From NCBI RefSeq assembly GCF_000473265.1, contig NZ_KI421511.1, positions 2,515,559-2,579,558 of the forward strand: a DNA stretch of 64,000 nt, read 5' to 3'. Each line of letters opens with the position of its first letter. The stretch's first letter is position 1. The DNA comes from Amycolatopsis thermoflava N1165. Lineage in GTDB: Bacteria > Actinomycetota > Actinomycetes > Mycobacteriales > Pseudonocardiaceae. Below, piece by piece: positions 61,768 through 64,000 of the stretch. Both the position numbers and the translations under genes were made by a program. Under the pieces are notes generated by a model. The model searched no databases. It had not been told where the DNA came from and saw only the letters and a program-made list of their open reading frames with translations.

Positions 61768-64000
61768 TCGCGAGCTCCGCGGCGCGCTCGGCGGCGTCGG
61801 TCTCGTCCTCGGTGTCGGCCTCGGCGGCGTGCAGGAACCAGCGGAGGGCTTCCTCGGTGCGGTCGGCCGCGACGAGGTTGTCCGCGTAGGCGTAGAACAG
61901 CCGGGCGCTCCACGGGTCGCGCTTGCGCGGGTCGAGGTCGTCGCCCTGGAGGGAGACCACCGCGGCGTCCACCTGGCCGAGGTCGCGCCGCGCCCCGGCG
62001 GCGACGATCTTCAGCTCGATCTCGACGTCGCGCGGGAGCTTGCGGCCCTGCATCTCCTTGGCGAGGTCGAGGGCCCGCTCGGGGCGGCCGAGGGCGCGCT
62101 CGGCGTCGGCGATGACGGCGATGTGCTGGTCGGTGTGGGTCATCCGGCGCACGGCCCGCAGCTCCGCGAGGGCTTCCTGCCAGCGGCCGGCGTGGTAGGA
62201 CACCAGGCCGAGCGCCTCGCGGACGATCGGGATCCGGGAGGCGCGGGTCTTGGCGTACTTGGCGTGCGCCAGGGCGGCCTCGGGGTCGGTGTCGATGAGG
62301 TTGCCCGCCGCGACGAGGTGCTTGCCCACGGTCTCGGCGAGCGACTTCGGCAGGGAGCGGAGCTCGCGCCGGACGTCCGGGTCGAGGTCGCTGTACTCGA
62401 TGTCCTCCGGCAGTTCCGGGGCTTCGAGCAGTTCCCGCGCGAGGGCCGCGTCGTCGAGGTCCCGGCCACCCCGCTTGCCCCGGCGGTCGTCGAAGGACCT
62501 GCGCTCCTCGCGGCGCGCGTCGCGGAACTCGGCGTCGGCGATCTCGACATCGTCCTCACGGGCGACGGGCGCGGCCACCGGCTCGATGGTCTCGTCCTCG
62601 CCGAAGCCGTCCGCGATGTCCGCGGCGTCGGCGGCGATCTCGACGTCGTCCGCACGGGCGACCAGCTCGACGGTTTCGTCCTCGCCGAGGCCGTCCGCGG
62701 CGTCTTCGTCGGGGAGGTTCGCGCCGCCCTCTCCGGGACTGCCCGCCGCATCCTCGTCGGTGATGCCGGCGCCGTCATCGGGCCTGTCCGTGTCGGCGCT
62801 TCCGTCCAGGGTGTCCGCAGCGCGGCCCTCGGAGGTGCTGTCGTCACCGGCAGCGCCGGTAGCGTCCACGAGGTCGGCGCCGGTCGCGTCCGCCTTGGCG
62901 GCGATCTCGCCCTCGCTGATCGCGTCGGCCTCGGAGTTCAGGGCCGGAGCCTCGTCCAGCCGCTCCTCCGCTGTTTCCGCGGCAGCCTCGGACCGTTCGT
63001 CGCGCTTCCAGCCCGGCCGGTCGCCCCGGTCGAACTTGCCGCGCGTCCCGCCGGAGCCGCGGTCGTCGAACCGGCGCCCGCCCGACCGGGTGTCGTCACG
63101 GCGCGGCCCGGAACGGTCGTCGTCCCGCTTGGCGTAGCCGCCGCCACGCCGGTCGTCGTCGCGCTTCCAGCCCGGCCGCTCCCCACGACGCTCGTCGAAC
63201 GAGCGGCCACCGCGCTGCTCGTCGCGGCGCCCCTCGAAAGAACGACCGCCACGGTTGTCGAACGAACGCCCACCGCGGTTGAAGTCGCGGCGCTCGCCAC
63301 CACGGCCCTCGGAAGAGCGGCCACCGCGGTCGAAGTCACGACGCTCGTCGCGGCCCTCGGCGGACCGGCTGCCACGGTCGAAGTCGCGGCGCCCCTCGAA
63401 GGAGCGGCCACCGCGCTGATCGTCACGCCCGCCACGGTTGTCGAACGAGCGCCCGCCGCGCTTGTCGTCCCGGTTCCAGCCGCCGCGCCCCTCGGAGGGA
63501 CGACCCCCGCGGTTGTCGAACGAACGCTCACCGCGGTTGAAGTCCCGGCGCTCACCGCCACGGCCCTCGGCGGGCCGGCCACCACGCCTGTCATCCCGCC
63601 CGCGGTCGTCACGGTTCCAACCACCGCGGCTCTCGGACGAACGCCCGCCACGGTTGTCATCGCGGTTCCAGCCGCCCTGCCCCTCGGACGAGCGGCCCCC
63701 GCGGTTGTCATCGCGGCTCCAGCCGCCACGCCCCTCAGAGGTGCGGCCGCCGCGGTTGTCGAACGAGCGCTCGCCGCGCTTGTCGTCCCGGTTCCAGCCG
63801 CCGCGCCCCTCGGAGGAGCGCTCACCACGCCGGTTGTCGGACGAACGGTCGCCGCGCTTGTCGTCACGGTTCCAGCCACCGCGGCCCTCAAACGGACGGC
63901 CCCCGCGGTTGTCGTCGCGGTTCCAGCCACCACGCCCCTCGGAGGAGCGGCCGCCACGGTTGTCGTCGCGGTTCCAGCCACCACGCCCCTCGGAGGAGCG
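61760..64000 (-). CDS. TPR-like protein with long Arg/Gly/Asp-rich N-terminal repeat (5' end beyond window)
   Basis: At least 746 residues; the frame stays open to the right edge, so the true start is outside. Last ~250 residues: helical TPR-like repeats (YAKTRASRIPIVREALGLVS, RALDLAKEMQ). Before them is an acidic linker of about 100 residues with two copies of GxGEDETxExVA and DDVEIAD. N-terminal to that, nucleotides about 63130-64000 encode at least 19 tandem modules like RSSEGRGGWNRDDNRGG and RSFDNRGGR, rich in RGG. M. tuberculosis Rv1691 is much shorter and lacks it. The TPR part may be the conserved core; the repeat looks disordered and nucleic-acid binding (inference). Confidence 0.8.
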   Translation of the reverse strand, partial: RSSEGRGGWNRDDNRGGRSSEGRGGWNRDDNRGGRPFEGRGGWNRDDKRGDRSSDNRRGERSSEGRGGWNRDDKRGERSFDNRGGRTSEGRGGWSRDDNRGGRSSEGQGGWNRDDNRGGRSSESRGGWNRDDRGRDDRRGGRPAEGRGGERRDFNRGERSFDNRGGRPSEGRGGWNRDDKRGGRSFDNRGGRDDQRGGRSFEGRRDFDRGSRSAEGRDERRDFDRGGRSSEGRGGERRDFNRGGRSFDNRGGRSFEGRRDEQRGGRSFDERRGERPGWKRDDDRRGGGYAKRDDDRSGPRRDDTRSGGRRFDDRGSGGTRGKFDRGDRPGWKRDERSEAAAETAEERLDEAPALNSEADAISEGEIAAKADATGADLVDATGAAGDDSTSEGRAADTLDGSADTDRPDDGAGITDEDAAGSPGEGGANLPDEDAADGLGEDETVELVARADDVEIAADAADIADGFGEDETIEPVAAPVAREDDVEIADAEFRDARREERRSFDDRRGKRGGRDLDDAALARELLEAPELPEDIEYSDLDPDVRRELRSLPKSLAETVGKHLVAAGNLIDTDPEAALAHAKYAKTRASRIPIVREALGLVSYHAGRWQEALAELRAVRRMTHTDQHIAVIADAERALGRPERALDLAKEMQGRKLPRDVEIELKIVAAGARRDLGQVDAAVVSLQGDDLDPRKRDPWSARLFYAYADNLVAADRTEEALRWFLHAAEADTEDETDAAERAAELANG
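63130..64000 (-). repeat. In-frame tandem repeats coding for RGG-type modules
   Basis: The coding unit is mostly 51 bases (17 residues, RSSEGRGGWNRDDNRGG) alternating with 24-27 base units (RSFDNRGG or RSFDNRGGR). Variation is concentrated in the Asn/Lys, Asp and Trp/Glu positions, while Arg and Gly are kept. It continues past the window edge. Confidence 0.75.

Noticed and set aside
62938..63984. Ala/Thr/Val-rich minus-strand frame with many Gly-Thr-Ala repeats
   Set aside because: It is another frame of the RGG-coding repeat; the frame continuous with the TPR part, without stops, is the real one.

Overview
The window is very GC-rich, densely coded and rich in GTG/TTG starts and 4-base GTGA/ATGA gene overlaps, as in actinomycetes. 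One large block (about 44.0-64.0 kb, with cmk and der at 33.5-36.3 kb) carries rluB, scpB, scpA, a small ribbon-helix-helix-like gene, parA, xerD, a NUDIX gene, pyrG, steB (mctB-like), steA, recN, nadK, tlyA, a small conserved gene, a HAD phosphatase and a TPR-like gene. From memory this follows the order of Mycobacterium tuberculosis Rv1691-Rv1713. With the F420-type LLM oxidoreductases, the CGNR protein and the DinB2-type polymerase, this suggests a chromosomal segment of a Pseudonocardiaceae-like actinobacterium (Amycolatopsis or a relative; inference, not proven here).

Layout. 0-5.2 kb: MacB-type ABC exporter genes, a cluster of small GC hairpins, a UspA protein, a quinone-oxidoreductase-like MDR enzyme, a DMT exporter, and a divergent CGNR zinc-finger protein with a palindrome between them. 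5.2-10.6 kb: a LysR-controlled carboxylate module (CitMHS transporter, AtuA/DUF1446 protein, small AtuA-type partner) followed by dinB. 10.6-16.9 kb: an amine catabolism module (copper amine oxidase and APC permease facing a second APC permease and an IclR regulator). 17-23 kb: a cytosolic BtuF-like protein, OsmC, a LysA-type decarboxylase, a VOC protein, and a LysR regulator divergent from a gamma-glutamyltransferase. 23.3-28.1 kb: a xylose-type ABC transporter (binding protein, ATPase, permease, ROK repressor) with two tandem 19-bp operator palindromes upstream. 28.2-33.3 kb: an M1 metallopeptidase translationally coupled to a Pls/PosA-family single-module NRPS whose adenylation pocket reads as lysine-like. 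33.5-36.3 kb: der, a plsC-like acyltransferase with an apparent frameshift, and cmk. 36.4-44.0 kb: KhtT/KhtU potassium/proton antiport, a nested inverted-repeat element beside a duplicated arsC tail, arsC/spx-like, recQ, an ECF sigma factor with SnoaL domain, DUF899 and an MFS pump. 44-64 kb: the conserved chromosome-segregation, cell-division and repair block, interrupted by aroA and two divergent LLM oxidoreductases, and ending in a TPR-like protein whose N-terminal part is a long Arg/Gly/Asp-rich tandem repeat that runs off the window.

The most interesting items are the Pls/PosA-M1 pair (possible cationic homopolymer synthase with a dedicated peptidase), the RGG-type repeat protein next to an RNA methyltransferase gene, the nested inverted repeat with the copied arsC 3' end, and the ParA-RHH-ScpA-ScpB overlapping chain. 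No rRNA, tRNA, insertion sequence, credible CRISPR array or riboswitch was recognised.
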